A stretch of DNA of 64,000 nt, taken from positions 92,389-156,388 of the forward strand of contig NZ_FNCJ01000020.1 of assembly GCF_900100735.1 (NCBI RefSeq), read 5' to 3'. Shown in pieces: positions 52,003 to 61,850 of this stretch; the first letter of the stretch is position 1, and each line of letters starts with the position of its first letter. Source of the DNA: Paraburkholderia phenazinium (GTDB taxonomy: Bacteria; Pseudomonadota; Gammaproteobacteria; Burkholderiales; Burkholderiaceae). Under the pieces are notes generated by a model, which saw only the letters and a program-made list of their open reading frames with translations, did not search any database and was not told the origin of the DNA. The translations under genes were made by a program, and so were the position numbers.

Positions 52003-54455
52003 GTCTCGACGACGATCTGAGCCGCCGCTCATTGCTCGACCTGTTCCGCGAAGAGGCGCAAACGCAAACGCGGGTGCTGTCCGGCGGTTTGCTGGCGCTC
52101 GAGCACGCGCCGACCGATGCGGCGCAACTCGAGGCGTGCATGCGCGCCGCACACTCGTTGAAGGGGGCGGCGCGCATCATCGGCCTGCAGGATGGCGTCG
52201 ACATTGCGCATCTGATGGAGGAGTGCTTCGTGGCGGCGCAACGCGGCACGCTACGGCTCTCGGCTGCCCATATCGACGAGTTGTTGCGCGGAGTCGACCT
52301 GCTGCTGCGCGCCGGCGACGCGGATGCGGCGGCCGCGCTCACGCGAGCCGAAGTCGACGCGTTCGTAGCGCGCCTGTCGGCCTTCAGTTCTACGCTGGAT
52401 CAAGCGCCGGGCACCCAGGAAAACGCCGCGCTTCCTTTTGCCTGGGGCGAAAGTTTCGCTGAAGGCGCAGCAGCAGACTCTGACGACGACGCGACGATGC
52501 GCGCGGCGCTCGCCATCCTTGGTGCTGATGCGGCCAAACTGTCCGTCAGCCCTCTCGAGACGGCGCCAGCCATAGAGGGCGCGGCCAGCGAAGGCGAACG
52601 TGCGACCAGCGAAGCGCCCGCAGCCGAGCCGCTGGCCACGCCGACCCGGCCACCTGCTGCCACACCCGCCGCCAACTTCAGCGCGCCGCAGAACCTCCAC
52701 GGCGCGCGCGATCCCGAGCGTATGCTGCGCGTACGCGCCGACAACCTGGACCGGCTGCTGAGCCTGTCGGGCGAGTCGCTGGTCGAATCGCGCTGGCTCA
52801 AGCCGTTTGCCGAATCGATGCTGCGCGTCAAGCGCACCCAGCGCGACGCGGCACGCGCGCTCGACACCTGTTACGAAACGCTCGCCGAGCGCCTCGAACC
52901 GCAGGCGCTAGCGGCGCTCGACGCCGTGCGGCAGACGCTCGGCACCATGCAGCACCTGCTGGCCACGCGCATCGACGAGCTCGACCGCTTCGATCGCCGC
53001 AGCAGCCACCTTGCGCAACAGTTATACGACGAAGCGCTGCAATGCCGCATGCGTCCGTTCGGCGACGCGACCCACGCCTATCCGCGCATCGTGCGCGACC
53101 TTGCGCGTTCGCTCGGCAAGCGCGTGCGTTTTTCGGTGGTGGGCGAATCGACCCAGATCGATCGCGACATCCTCGACATGCTCGATGCGCCGCTCGGTCA
53201 TCTGCTGCGCAATGCGCTCGACCACGGCGTCGAAGCACCCGAAGTGCGTCTCGCGCGCGGCAAGCCTGCCGAAGCCACGCTGACGCTCGAAGCCCGGCAT
53301 AGCGCCGGCAAGCTGCTGATCAGCGTCAGCGACGACGGCGCCGGTGTCGACCTCGACGCCGTGCGCGACGCCATCGTGCGCCGGCAACTGGCCGACTGGG
53401 AAACCGCCGCGCGGCTGTCGGATCAGGAACTGCTCGACTTTCTGCTGCTGCCCGGCTTCTCGATGCGCGCCCACGTGACCGACGTTTCGGGGCGCGGCGT
53501 CGGACTCGATGCGGTGCACGAAATGGTCAAGGCGGTACGCGGCACCGTGCGCATCGTCACCGAACCCGGACATGGCACGCGCTTCGTGCTGCAGTTGCCG
53601 CTCACGCTCTCGGTGATCCGCAGCCTGCTCGTGCAGGTCGGCGGCGAGGCTTACGCATTCCCGCTGGCCCACGTGCGCCGCACGCTGGAACTGGCGCGTG
53701 GCGAGATCGACATGCTCGAGGGGCAACAGCACTTCGCCTTCGACGGCCGGCCAGTGGGTCTTGTCACCGCGCACCAGTTGCTCGGCACCGATGTGCCCGC
53801 CGAAGCGCGTGCCAATGTAGCGGTGGTCGTGATCGGCGACGAGCGCGGCACCTATGGCATCGCCGTCGACCGCTTTCTCGGCGAGCGCATGCTGGTGGTT
53901 CAGCCGCTCGACAGCCGGCTTGGCAAGATCAAGGACATTGCCGCTGGCGCATTGATGGAAAATGGCGAGGCGGTGCTGATCGTCGACGTCGAAGACCTGC
54001 TGCGCTCGGTCGACAAGCTCGTGCGCGGCGGCCAGCTCGACAAGGTGCAGCGCGCGCACGGCGTCGCCGCACGCACCCGCAAGCATGTGCTGGTGGTCGA
54101 AGATTCGCTGACGGTGCGCGAACTCGAGCGCAAGCTGCTGGAAAAGCGCGGCTATACGGTCACCGTCGCGGTAGATGGCATGGACGGCTGGAACGCCTTG
54201 CGCAACACCCACTACGACCTGGTGGTCACCGACATCGACATGCCGCGCATGGACGGCATCGAACTGGTCACGCTGATCAAACGCGACGCGCTTTTGAAAA
54301 GCGTGCCGGTGATGATCGTGTCATATAAGGATCGCGACGAAGATCGCCGCCGGGGGCTCGATGCCGGCGCCGATTATTATCTGGCCAAGGGCAGCTTCCA
54401 CGACGAAGCGCTGCTCGATGCGGTGCACGACCTGATCGGAGAAGCCCAAACATGA
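51999..54455 (+). CDS. wspE: WspE, CheA-type hybrid sensor kinase
   Basis: This 818-residue kinase has, in order: an HPt domain with His52 (AAHSLKGAARI), an Ala/Pro-rich linker, a dimerisation domain, an ATPase domain (HLLRNALDHGVEAP, then DDGAGVD and GRGVGLDAV), a CheW domain, and a C-terminal receiver with Asp745 (VVTDIDMPRMDG). It phosphorylates WspR and WspF. The ATG overlaps the wspD stop; a much longer frame upstream runs antisense-like through wspD and is not real. Confidence 0.93.
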   Translation: MSLDDDLSRRSLLDLFREEAQTQTRVLSGGLLALEHAPTDAAQLEACMRAAHSLKGAARIIGLQDGVDIAHLMEECFVAAQRGTLRLSAAHIDELLRGVDLLLRAGDADAAAALTRAEVDAFVARLSAFSSTLDQAPGTQENAALPFAWGESFAEGAAADSDDDATMRAALAILGADAAKLSVSPLETAPAIEGAASEGERATSEAPAAEPLATPTRPPAATPAANFSAPQNLHGARDPERMLRVRADNLDRLLSLSGESLVESRWLKPFAESMLRVKRTQRDAARALDTCYETLAERLEPQALAALDAVRQTLGTMQHLLATRIDELDRFDRRSSHLAQQLYDEALQCRMRPFGDATHAYPRIVRDLARSLGKRVRFSVVGESTQIDRDILDMLDAPLGHLLRNALDHGVEAPEVRLARGKPAEATLTLEARHSAGKLLISVSDDGAGVDLDAVRDAIVRRQLADWETAARLSDQELLDFLLLPGFSMRAHVTDVSGRGVGLDAVHEMVKAVRGTVRIVTEPGHGTRFVLQLPLTLSVIRSLLVQVGGEAYAFPLAHVRRTLELARGEIDMLEGQQHFAFDGRPVGLVTAHQLLGTDVPAEARANVAVVVIGDERGTYGIAVDRFLGERMLVVQPLDSRLGKIKDIAAGALMENGEAVLIVDVEDLLRSVDKLVRGGQLDKVQRAHGVAARTRKHVLVVEDSLTVRELERKLLEKRGYTVTVAVDGMDGWNALRNTHYDLVVTDIDMPRMDGIELVTLIKRDALLKSVPVMIVSYKDRDEDRRRGLDAGADYYLAKGSFHDEALLDAVHDLIGEAQT

Positions 54456-55459
54456 ACATCGGCATCGTCAACGACTTGCCGCTTGCGGTGGAGGCCATGC
54501 GCCGCGCGATCGCCTTGCGGCCGGAGCATCGCGTGCTATGGGTAGCCACCGACGGCGCTCAGGCGGTGGACTTCTGCCTGGCGCAACCGCCCGACGTGGT
54601 GCTGATGGACCTGATCATGCCGAAGTTCGACGGCGTCGAGGCGACCCGCCGCATCATGGCGCAGGCACCCTGCGCGATTCTCGTCGTGACGAGCAGCGTC
54701 GGCGCGAACGCCTGGCGCGTCTATGAAGCGATGGGCGCCGGCGCGCTCGATGCCGTGGATACCCCGACGCTCGCCGACAACCGCCTGGCCGACGCCTCGC
54801 AGCCCTTGCTCGCCAAGATCGACCAGATCGGCCGACTGCTCGACAAGCCGGCGGTCACGCCCACGCCACGCCCCAATGCGATAGTGTCGCGCGGCGCGGC
54901 GCCGCTGATTGCGATCGGCGCCTCCGCGGGCGGCCCCAGCGCCCTCGCGGCGGTGCTCGGCAAGCTGCCGGCCGATTTCCCGGGCGCCATTGTGATCGTG
55001 CAGCACGTCGACAAGGCGTTTGCCGAGGGCATGGCGCAATGGCTCGACGGCCAGACCGCCCTGAAGGTACGGGTGGCTCTCGACGGCGATCAGCCCACCG
55101 CGGGCGAGGCCTTGCTAGCCGCGACCAACGACCATCTGCAGATGAAGCATGGCGGCACGCTCGGTTACACCGGCGAGCCGTCCGCCACACCTTACCGCCC
55201 CTCCGTCGACGTGTTTTTTCATAGCGTGGTCGAGCACTGGCGCGCTTCAGCCATCGGCGTGCTGCTCACCGGCATGGGCCGCGACGGCGCCATCGGACTG
55301 AAGGCCATGCGCGCGAAAGGCTACCTGACGATCGCCCAGGACCAGGCCAGTTGCGCCGTCTACGGCATGCCCAAGGCTGCGGCCGCGCTCGACGCGGCGC
55401 GCCGGATCTTGCCGCTGGGCAGTATTGCGGCGGAACTGACGGCGCACGCCAAACGATGA
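54452..55459 (+). CDS. wspF: WspF, CheB-type methylesterase
   Basis: This 335-residue protein has an N-terminal receiver (Asp53 in LMDLIMPKFDG) and a methylesterase domain with Ser158 (GASAGGPSAL), His185 (VQHVDKAF) and Asp278 (GMGRDGAIG). It demethylates WspA and resets the system. Loss of WspF in pseudomonads gives constant cyclic di-GMP production and wrinkled colonies. It overlaps wspE by four bases and appears intact here. Confidence 0.93.
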   Translation: MNIGIVNDLPLAVEAMRRAIALRPEHRVLWVATDGAQAVDFCLAQPPDVVLMDLIMPKFDGVEATRRIMAQAPCAILVVTSSVGANAWRVYEAMGAGALDAVDTPTLADNRLADASQPLLAKIDQIGRLLDKPAVTPTPRPNAIVSRGAAPLIAIGASAGGPSALAAVLGKLPADFPGAIVIVQHVDKAFAEGMAQWLDGQTALKVRVALDGDQPTAGEALLAATNDHLQMKHGGTLGYTGEPSATPYRPSVDVFFHSVVEHWRASAIGVLLTGMGRDGAIGLKAMRAKGYLTIAQDQASCAVYGMPKAAAALDAARRILPLGSIAAELTAHAKR

Positions 55460-55524
55460 GCGTGGTATGAATAGAATGAATGGCATGACACGCGCGACGC
55501 GCGTTTCCGAAACGGGTAACAAAC

Positions 55525-56613
55525 ATGGCAAATGATCAAACCGGCTCGCCTGACCAGCGGGCCACGACGCCAACTGCAAAAGACGGCGCCGACGCGACGC
55601 TCGAAGCGGCCCGGGCGGCGCTGCTGACGCCGCCCCCTTCCGAGCAGCCGGTGATGGTGCTGCTGGTCGACGACCAGGCGATTGTCGCGGAGGCGGTGCG
55701 CCAGGCGCTCGCCGGCGAGGACGGGATCGATTTCCATTACTGCGCGCGCGCCGACGAGGCGATGAAGGCGGCGGTCCAGACCCGGCCGACCGTAATCCTG
55801 CAGGATCTGGTGATGCCCGGCATCGACGGGCTGACGCTCGTCAAGGCCTACCGCGCGACGCCGGCTATCCGCGACGTGCCGATCATCGTCCTGTCCACCA
55901 AGGAAGAGCCGGTGATCAAAAGCGCGGCCTTTGCGGCCGGGGCGAACGATTACCTCGTCAAACTGCCGGACCGTATCGAACTGGTGGCGCGCCTGCGCTA
56001 CCACTCGCGCTCGTACGTCAGCCTGCTGCAGCGCGATGAGGCCTACCGCGCGCTGCGCCAGTCGCAACAGCAACTGATGGAAGCCAATCTGGAACTGCGG
56101 CGGCTCACCCATTCGGACGGCCTGACGGGCCTGTCGAACCGGCGCTACCTCGACGAGTATCTGGGCGCCGAATGGCGGCGCGGCACGCGCGATCGGGCGG
56201 AAATGTCGCTACTGATGATCGACGTCGACAACTTCAAGCTTTACAACGACACCTACGGCCACGTGGCGGGCGACGAGGTGCTCAAGCAGATTGCCGCGAC
56301 GGTGGAACGCTGCCTCGGCCGGCCGGGCGACCTTGCTGCTCGCTTTGGCGGAGAGGAATTCGCGGTGGTGTTGCCGGGTACGGAACTGCAGGGCGTGCGC
56401 ACGCTTGCCGAAAAGATCCGCAGCGAGGTGGAGGCGTTGCAGGTGCCGCACGCCAACTCGTCGACGGGGCAATTCCTGACCATTAGTATCGGCGGGGCGT
56501 CGGCGGTTCCGACCATCGAAGCGCCGATGACGTCGCTGATCGAAGCCGCAGACCTCGCGTTGTACAAGGCAAAGCGCGACGGCAAGAATCAGGTGACGCT
56601 GACGGGGGATTGA
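55525..56613 (+). CDS. wspR: WspR, response-regulator diguanylate cyclase
   Basis: This 362-residue protein has a receiver domain (phospho-Asp94 in ILQDLVMPGIDG), a linking helix and a GGDEF domain with active-site GGEEF at 275-279. The inhibitory RxxD site (R266-D269) lies five residues before it. It makes cyclic di-GMP when phosphorylated by WspE and is subject to product inhibition. It starts 65 bases after wspF and is the last gene of the operon, followed by a long hairpin. Confidence 0.94.
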   Translation: MANDQTGSPDQRATTPTAKDGADATLEAARAALLTPPPSEQPVMVLLVDDQAIVAEAVRQALAGEDGIDFHYCARADEAMKAAVQTRPTVILQDLVMPGIDGLTLVKAYRATPAIRDVPIIVLSTKEEPVIKSAAFAAGANDYLVKLPDRIELVARLRYHSRSYVSLLQRDEAYRALRQSQQQLMEANLELRRLTHSDGLTGLSNRRYLDEYLGAEWRRGTRDRAEMSLLMIDVDNFKLYNDTYGHVAGDEVLKQIAATVERCLGRPGDLAARFGGEEFAVVLPGTELQGVRTLAEKIRSEVEALQVPHANSSTGQFLTISIGGASAVPTIEAPMTSLIEAADLALYKAKRDGKNQVTLTGD

Positions 56614-56699
56614 AGCGGGATTGAAGCGGACGGTGGGGTGCAGTGCATGCCGCAGTGTGGCTCGCGCATCAGCACGCACCGTTCAACACCCAGACGGAA

Positions 56700-56741
56700 A
56701 CGGGCTCGCCGCGCCAGCGAACTGGCGCGCTACGAGCCCGT
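56700..56741. terminator. long two-part hairpin between wspR and the HU gene
   Basis: An outer 9-bp stem (56700-56708 with 56733-56741, ACGGGCTCG/CGAGCCCGT) encloses an inner 8-bp stem (56710-56717 with 56722-56729) with a CGAA tetraloop. It lies between convergent genes and is likely a bidirectional terminator. No T-run is present. Confidence 0.55.
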
Positions 56742-56798
56742 AAGCGCCGCGCAGCCCTCCCCGAGGGGGTGCCGGGCCGCGCAGGACCGCCGAGGCGA

Positions 56799-57077
56799 TC
56801 AGGAAGCGTTTACCGCGTCCTTGAATGCCTTGCCGGCGGTGAACTTCACCGTCTTGGCCGCAGCGATCTGGATTTCCGCGCCGGTTGACGGGTTACGGCC
56901 GACGCGCGCAGCGCGGGCGCCGGTCGAGAACGCTCCGAAGCCGATCAACTGAACGGTTTCTCCTTTCGAGACCGCAGTCGTCACCGCTTCGATGATCGCG
57001 TCGATCGACTTGCCGGTGGCCGTCTTGCTTTCGCCCGTCGCTGCCGCAACTGCGTCAATCAGTTCCTGCTTGTTCAT
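56799..57077 (-). CDS. HU-family nucleoid protein
   Basis: This 92-residue HU protein starts MNKQELIDAVA and carries the family signature GFGAFSTGARAARVGRNPSTG and the DNA-contacting arm with the Arg-Asn-Pro tip. It bends and packages DNA as a dimer. An AAAGGGA ribosome site precedes the ATG. It is convergent with wspR. Confidence 0.94.
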   Translation of the reverse strand: MNKQELIDAVAAATGESKTATGKSIDAIIEAVTTAVSKGETVQLIGFGAFSTGARAARVGRNPSTGAEIQIAAAKTVKFTAGKAFKDAVNAS

Positions 57078-57499
57078 TGCACATCCCTTTCTGTATTGAT
57101 AGAACCGGCGCCTTCAAACAGCGCCAGACCCGCCACCCTACCTCATCCGGGCGCTTCTGCGCAAACCCCCGGCGTCGTAGACGCCAGACGAGACACCCCC
57201 GTCGCAGGCTACGACAGGCCCGCGGGCGGCTCAGTTCCCACCCGCCGCACGCCCCATTTTGGGGCATCCAGATACCACCCGGACGAGTGCCGGGAACCGC
57301 CATGGTACCGCACCTTCGCCAGCAAAGGCATGCCAGGCATGGGTTTGCGGGAATTCAGGCACTCCATTTCCTGACCCTCGGGGCACCCGGGGCGCGCCGC
57401 AACAGGCTCGGCAGCCAAGCCTCCGGGAGCCGGCCGAAAGGCAATTGGCAAGTAAAATAGTCCTCAAATGCTTGGTAACGGGTTTAACAAAGGGTTGCA
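57078..57499. other. 422-base divergent region between HU and polB genes
   Basis: This must contain the promoters of both genes. I looked for a LexA box (CTGT-N8-ACAG) before polB and found none that is convincing. No gene, repeat or strong hairpin is visible. Confidence 0.4.
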
Positions 57500-59866
57500 G
57501 TGGTTCAACAACAGCACGGTTTTATTCTGACCCGACATTGGCGTGACACGCCGGCAGGCACGGAAGTCGACTTCTGGCTCGCGACCGACAGCGGCCCGCA
57601 ACATTTGCGTCTGCCGGCCCAGACCTCGGTCGCGTTCATTCCGGCCGAGCAGCGCCAGCAGGCCGAATGGGTGCTGCGCAACGAACGCCAGGTCGAACTG
57701 CGCCCGCTTGCTTTGACCGATTTCCACCAGCGCCCCGTCCTCGGCCTGTATTGCCGCCAGTACCGTCAGTTGCTGAAGCTGGAAAAGCTGCTGAAAGACC
57801 ACGGCGTCAACGTCTACGAAGCGGATATCCGCCCGCCCGAGCGCTACCTGATGGAGCGCTTCATCACCGCGCCGGTCGTGTTTGGCGGCGAAGCCGCGGG
57901 CGCCGGCCGCTGGCTCAATGGCGAGATGAAGCCCGAAACGGCGTATCGCCCCGCTCTGAAGCTCGTCTCGCTCGATATCGAAACCACCGCGCATGGCGAG
58001 TTGTACTCGATCGCGCTCGAAGGCTGCGGACAGCGTCAGGTGTATATGCTCGGGCCGCCGAACGGCGACGCCAGCGGTCTCGACTTCGAACTCGAGTATT
58101 GCGACACCCGCGCCCTGCTGCTCGAGAGGCTCAACGGCTGGATGGAGCGGCACGATCCCGACGCCATCATCGGCTGGAACCTCGTGCAATTCGATTTGCG
58201 CGTGCTGCGGGAGCATGCCGAGCGTTATCAGACGCCGTTGCGCCTTGGCCGGGGCGGCGACGTGATGGAGTGGCGCGAGCACGGCGGCAAGCAGAATCAC
58301 TTCTTCGCCGCGGCGGCGGGCCGCCTGATCATCGACGGAATCGAGGCCTTGCGCTCCGCCACCTGGAGTTTTCCGAGCTTCAGCCTCGAATACGTCGCGC
58401 AAGAGCTGCTCGGCGAAGGCAAGGCGATCGACAATCCCTACCAGCGCATGGCGGAAATCGACCGGCGTTTCGCCGAAGACAAGCCTGCGCTGGCACACTA
58501 CAACCTCAAGGACTGCGAACTGGTCACGCGGATTTTCGCCAAGACCGAGTTGCTGACCTTCCTGCTGGAACGCGCCACCGTGACCGGGCTGGCCGCGGAT
58601 CGCAGCGGCGGTTCCGTCGCGGCATTTACGCATCTGTACATGCCGCTGATGCATCGTCAGGGCTATGTCGCGCCGAACCTTGGCGACACGGCGGAAGAAG
58701 CGAGCCCCGGCGGTTTCGTGATGGATTCCCAGCCGGGCCTCTACGATTCGGTGCTGGTGCTCGACTATAAAAGCCTCTACCCGTCCATCATCCGCACCTT
58801 TCTGATCGATCCGGTGGGGCTCGTCGAGGGGATGCGCAATCCGGAAGACAGCGCCTCGGTCGCGGGGTTTCGCGGCGCCCGTTTCTCTCGCAGCAAGCAC
58901 AGCCTGCCCGCTATCGTCGGACAGATCTGGCAAGGGCGCGAAGCAGCCAAGCGGCAACAGAACAAACCGCTGTCGCAGGCCTTGAAGATCATCATGAACT
59001 CGTTTTACGGCGTGCTCGGCTCGAGCGGCTGCCGCTTTTTCCACCCGCAACTCGCCTCCTCCATCACGATGCGCGGCCACGAGATCATGCACCGCACGCG
59101 TGAGTTGATCGAAGCACGCGGCTATCAGGTCATCTATGGCGACACCGACTCCACTTTCGTCTGGCTAAAGCGTGCCCGCACCGAGGAACAGGCCACGCAT
59201 ATCGGCCGCGCGCTGGTTAAATATGTGAACGAATGGTGGACCGAACATCTGCAGCAGACGTTCGGTCTCGCGAGTGCGCTCGAATTGCAGTTCGAGACGC
59301 ATTACCGGCGCTTTCTGATGCCGACCATTCGCGGCGCCGAGCAAGGCAGCAAAAAACGCTACGCCGGGCTGGTGGTCAAGCCCGACGGTAGCGAGGAGAT
59401 GGTCTACAAAGGTCTGGAGACGGTGCGCACCGACTGGACCCCGCTTGCGCAACAGTTCCAGCGGCAGCTTTATCTGCGTGTGTTCAAGCAGCAGCCGTAT
59501 CAGGACTATGTGCGCGATTACGTGGAGCGCACCTTGAGGGGCGAGTTCGACGACCTGCTGATGTACCGGCGGCGCTTGCGCCGCAATCTGGAAGACTATC
59601 GGCGCAACGTGCCGCCGCATGCGCGGGCGGCCCGCATGGCCGACGAGTTCAACCTCCAGCAGGGCCGCCCCTTGCAGTATCAGAACGGCGGCTGGATTAC
59701 CTATGTGATGACCGTGGCCGGCCCGGAACCGCTGGAGACGCAGCGCTCGGCAATCGACTACGACCACTATCTGACGCGCCAGCTACAGCCGGTAGCCGAC
59801 GCGATCTTGCCGTTCCTAGGCGACGACTTTGCCGCGTTGATGACGGGGCAAAAAGAGCTGTTCTAG
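57500..59866 (+). CDS. polB: DNA polymerase II (family B)
   Basis: This 788-residue family B polymerase, the normal length for PolB, has the exonuclease motif I with Asp159 and Glu161 (SLDIETTAHGE). It also has exonuclease motif II (IIGWNLVQFDL), polymerase motif A (DYKSLYPSI, Asp422), motif B (KIIMNSFYGVLGSSGCRF) and motif C (YGDTDS, Asp548 and Asp550). It repairs damaged DNA and restarts forks, usually under SOS control. The start is GTG 57500 (MVQQQHGFIL). It is convergent with the ammonium transporter. Confidence 0.95.
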   Translation: MVQQQHGFILTRHWRDTPAGTEVDFWLATDSGPQHLRLPAQTSVAFIPAEQRQQAEWVLRNERQVELRPLALTDFHQRPVLGLYCRQYRQLLKLEKLLKDHGVNVYEADIRPPERYLMERFITAPVVFGGEAAGAGRWLNGEMKPETAYRPALKLVSLDIETTAHGELYSIALEGCGQRQVYMLGPPNGDASGLDFELEYCDTRALLLERLNGWMERHDPDAIIGWNLVQFDLRVLREHAERYQTPLRLGRGGDVMEWREHGGKQNHFFAAAAGRLIIDGIEALRSATWSFPSFSLEYVAQELLGEGKAIDNPYQRMAEIDRRFAEDKPALAHYNLKDCELVTRIFAKTELLTFLLERATVTGLAADRSGGSVAAFTHLYMPLMHRQGYVAPNLGDTAEEASPGGFVMDSQPGLYDSVLVLDYKSLYPSIIRTFLIDPVGLVEGMRNPEDSASVAGFRGARFSRSKHSLPAIVGQIWQGREAAKRQQNKPLSQALKIIMNSFYGVLGSSGCRFFHPQLASSITMRGHEIMHRTRELIEARGYQVIYGDTDSTFVWLKRARTEEQATHIGRALVKYVNEWWTEHLQQTFGLASALELQFETHYRRFLMPTIRGAEQGSKKRYAGLVVKPDGSEEMVYKGLETVRTDWTPLAQQFQRQLYLRVFKQQPYQDYVRDYVERTLRGEFDDLLMYRRRLRRNLEDYRRNVPPHARAARMADEFNLQQGRPLQYQNGGWITYVMTVAGPEPLETQRSAIDYDHYLTRQLQPVADAILPFLGDDFAALMTGQKELF

Positions 59867-59870
59867 GCAA

Positions 59871-59887
59871 GGCGGGCGAAGCCCGCC
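59871..59887. terminator. hairpin between convergent polB and amt
   Basis: GGCGGGC (59871-59877), a GAA loop and GCCCGCC (59881-59887) form a 7-bp GC stem directly after the polB stop and before the end of the convergent ammonium transporter gene. Confidence 0.45.
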
Positions 59888-59901
59888 GCCGCCCCAAGCG
59901 C

Positions 59902-61128
59902 TCACGCGTCCAGGTACGCGACCTCGCCATGCAGTTCGGTATCGAGCCCGCGCTGCTCGGCGGCTGCATCGAGCTTCACTGCCGTTACGCGGTCGATCAG
60001 CCACAGCATCGCCCAGGTGAAGACGAAGGCCCACACGCCGGAGACGACCACCGCCACGCACTGCTTGACGAAGAACGCGCCGCCGCCCAGCAAGAGGCCG
60101 TCCGCGCCATTGGGATTCCATGCTTTCGAAGCAAACACACCGAGCAGCACCGTGCCGGTCAGTCCGCCCACGCCATGCACGCCCCACACGTCGAGCGCAT
60201 CGTCGAGACCGAGGCGGTTTTTCAGTGCGACTGCGTAGTAGCAGATCAGGCCGGCGGCAATGCCGATCACCGCAGCCGTGCTCAGCGACACATAGCCCGC
60301 GGCGGGGGTAATCGTCGCGAGACCCGCAACTGAGCCGGTCAACAGGCCTATGAACTTGGGCTGCCGGGCATTGAGCCATTCGATCAGCAACCACGTGACG
60401 GCGGCGAACGACGCGGCGATGTCGGTGTTGAGGAACGACGAAGCGGTTATCGCATCGACGCGCAGCTCCGAGCCCGCGTTAAAGCCATACCAGCCGAACC
60501 ACAGCAGGCCCGTGCCCAACGCGATCAGCGGCACATTGTGCGGCTTGTGCGACATCACGCGGCGGCGGCCCACATACAGCACCGAGGCGAGCGCCGCGAA
60601 GCCGGCGGTGTTGTGCACCACGATCCCGCCCGCATAGTCGAGCACGCCCCACTTCGCGAACAGTCCATCCGGACTCCATACCATGTGCACGAACGGGAAG
60701 TACACCAGCACGAGCCAGCCGGTCAAAAACAGGAAGTACGCCTTGAAGGTCACGCGGTTGGTAAACGCACCGGTGATCAGTGCGGGCGTGATGATGGCGA
60801 ACATCATCTGATACGCAACATGGACCACCAGCGGGATGCCAGCGTCGTTGCCCGTGTACATGGTCTGCAAGGTCACGCCATGCAGGAACGCATAGTAAGT
60901 CGGGTCGCCGATGATGCCGTGCCACGTCGGGCCGAAGCACATCGAATAGCCGAAGGCGAACCAGAGCACCGTGGTCCATGCCAGAGAAATGAAACTCTGC
61001 ATCATGATCGACAGCACGTTCTTGCGTTCTACCAGACCGCCGTAGAAGAACGCGAGTCCCGGCGTCATCAGCATGACGAGGCTCGCACACAGCAGCATGA
61101 AAGCGGTATTGCCGACGTTGATCGGCAT
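59902..61128 (-). CDS. amt: Amt-family ammonium transporter
   Basis: This 408-residue, 11-helix transporter has FMLLCASLVMLMTPGLAFFYGGLVERKN near the N-terminus. Family blocks include WTTVLWFAFGYSM, the histidine-containing DYAGGIVVHNTAGFAALASVLYVG and WGVHGVGGLTGTVLLGVFASKAW. ATG 61128 was chosen because helix 1 follows directly; an upstream basic extension to 61185 is unlikely. No glnK gene is beside it. Confidence 0.92.
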   Translation of the reverse strand: MPINVGNTAFMLLCASLVMLMTPGLAFFYGGLVERKNVLSIMMQSFISLAWTTVLWFAFGYSMCFGPTWHGIIGDPTYYAFLHGVTLQTMYTGNDAGIPLVVHVAYQMMFAIITPALITGAFTNRVTFKAYFLFLTGWLVLVYFPFVHMVWSPDGLFAKWGVLDYAGGIVVHNTAGFAALASVLYVGRRRVMSHKPHNVPLIALGTGLLWFGWYGFNAGSELRVDAITASSFLNTDIAASFAAVTWLLIEWLNARQPKFIGLLTGSVAGLATITPAAGYVSLSTAAVIGIAAGLICYYAVALKNRLGLDDALDVWGVHGVGGLTGTVLLGVFASKAWNPNGADGLLLGGGAFFVKQCVAVVVSGVWAFVFTWAMLWLIDRVTAVKLDAAAEQRGLDTELHGEVAYLDA

Positions 61129-61535
61129 GGTTGCGGAAAGCACAGCTTGTCTCCTTGATTGTCTTCGTGCACGGTGAGCAGGCAAAGCCTTCTATTTGCT
61201 TACGCCACAGATCTCATAAGGAGGACGGAGCATCTGGCCAGCTCACGTTTTTGTGGCTGTCGAAAAGTAGTCTGCCCCCTGCGGCGATGCAATACGCGCG
61301 AGCGCTATTGCCGGATTCAGGTAGACGATATGAGCAAGGCGGGACGCGGTTGTGTCGCGATGGACAGGGGGTTAACCACGGCGCCGGAATCACGGGACGC
61401 GCAATACTGAGTTGCGGAAACGAAGGGGAAAAGGAAGCGCAGCGTTACTAGACTGTAATGATGGCGAGCGCTTTTGAGCGGGTCTCGCCGCGGCCGCAGT
61501 ACGACACCTCATGCAATCTCTGGAGGGAGTGCATC
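61129..61535. other. 407-base divergent region between amt and the DUF4148 gene
   Basis: The region contains the control sequences of two divergent genes. No gene, repeat or strong hairpin was found. The ribosome site of the DUF4148 gene (GGAGG at about 61522) is at its end. Confidence 0.4.
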
Positions 61536-61850
61536 ATGAAAACGCTAGCGTATGCTATCGCCGCAGTCTCGCTTCTAGCCGTGCCGGTTGCCTCCTTCGC
61601 GCAATCGACGAACGAACCCGTGACACGCGCGCAGGTCCGCGAACAACTGATCGAAATCGAACAGGCCGGCTACAACCCAGGCGCCACGAGCGACTACAAC
61701 TATCCCGCGGCGATCCAGGCAGCCGAAGCGCGCGTGGCAGCGCGCAAGCAGGCGGAAGGCAGCGGCTATGGTCCGGCGATGAACGGATCGGAGCAGTCGG
61801 GTCAGCAAGGCATGCAGCCGGGCATGATTCCGGAGAATGCGGCGCACTGA
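61536..61850 (+). CDS. exported DUF4148 protein
   Basis: This 104-residue protein has a signal peptide (KTLAYAIAAVSLLAVPVASFA) and the DUF4148 core TRAQVREQLIEIEQAGYNPG. The mature tail is Gly/Gln/Met-rich. It is a small periplasmic family common and multi-copy in Burkholderia-type genomes, with unknown function. ATG 61536 follows GGAGG; a longer upstream frame is rejected because the signal peptide begins here. Confidence 0.85.
   Translation: MKTLAYAIAAVSLLAVPVASFAQSTNEPVTRAQVREQLIEIEQAGYNPGATSDYNYPAAIQAAEARVAARKQAEGSGYGPAMNGSEQSGQQGMQPGMIPENAAH

Noticed and set aside
57464..59092. A 542-codon frame antisense to polB
   Set aside because: It overlaps the clearly conserved polymerase gene and has no recognisable domain or ribosome site.
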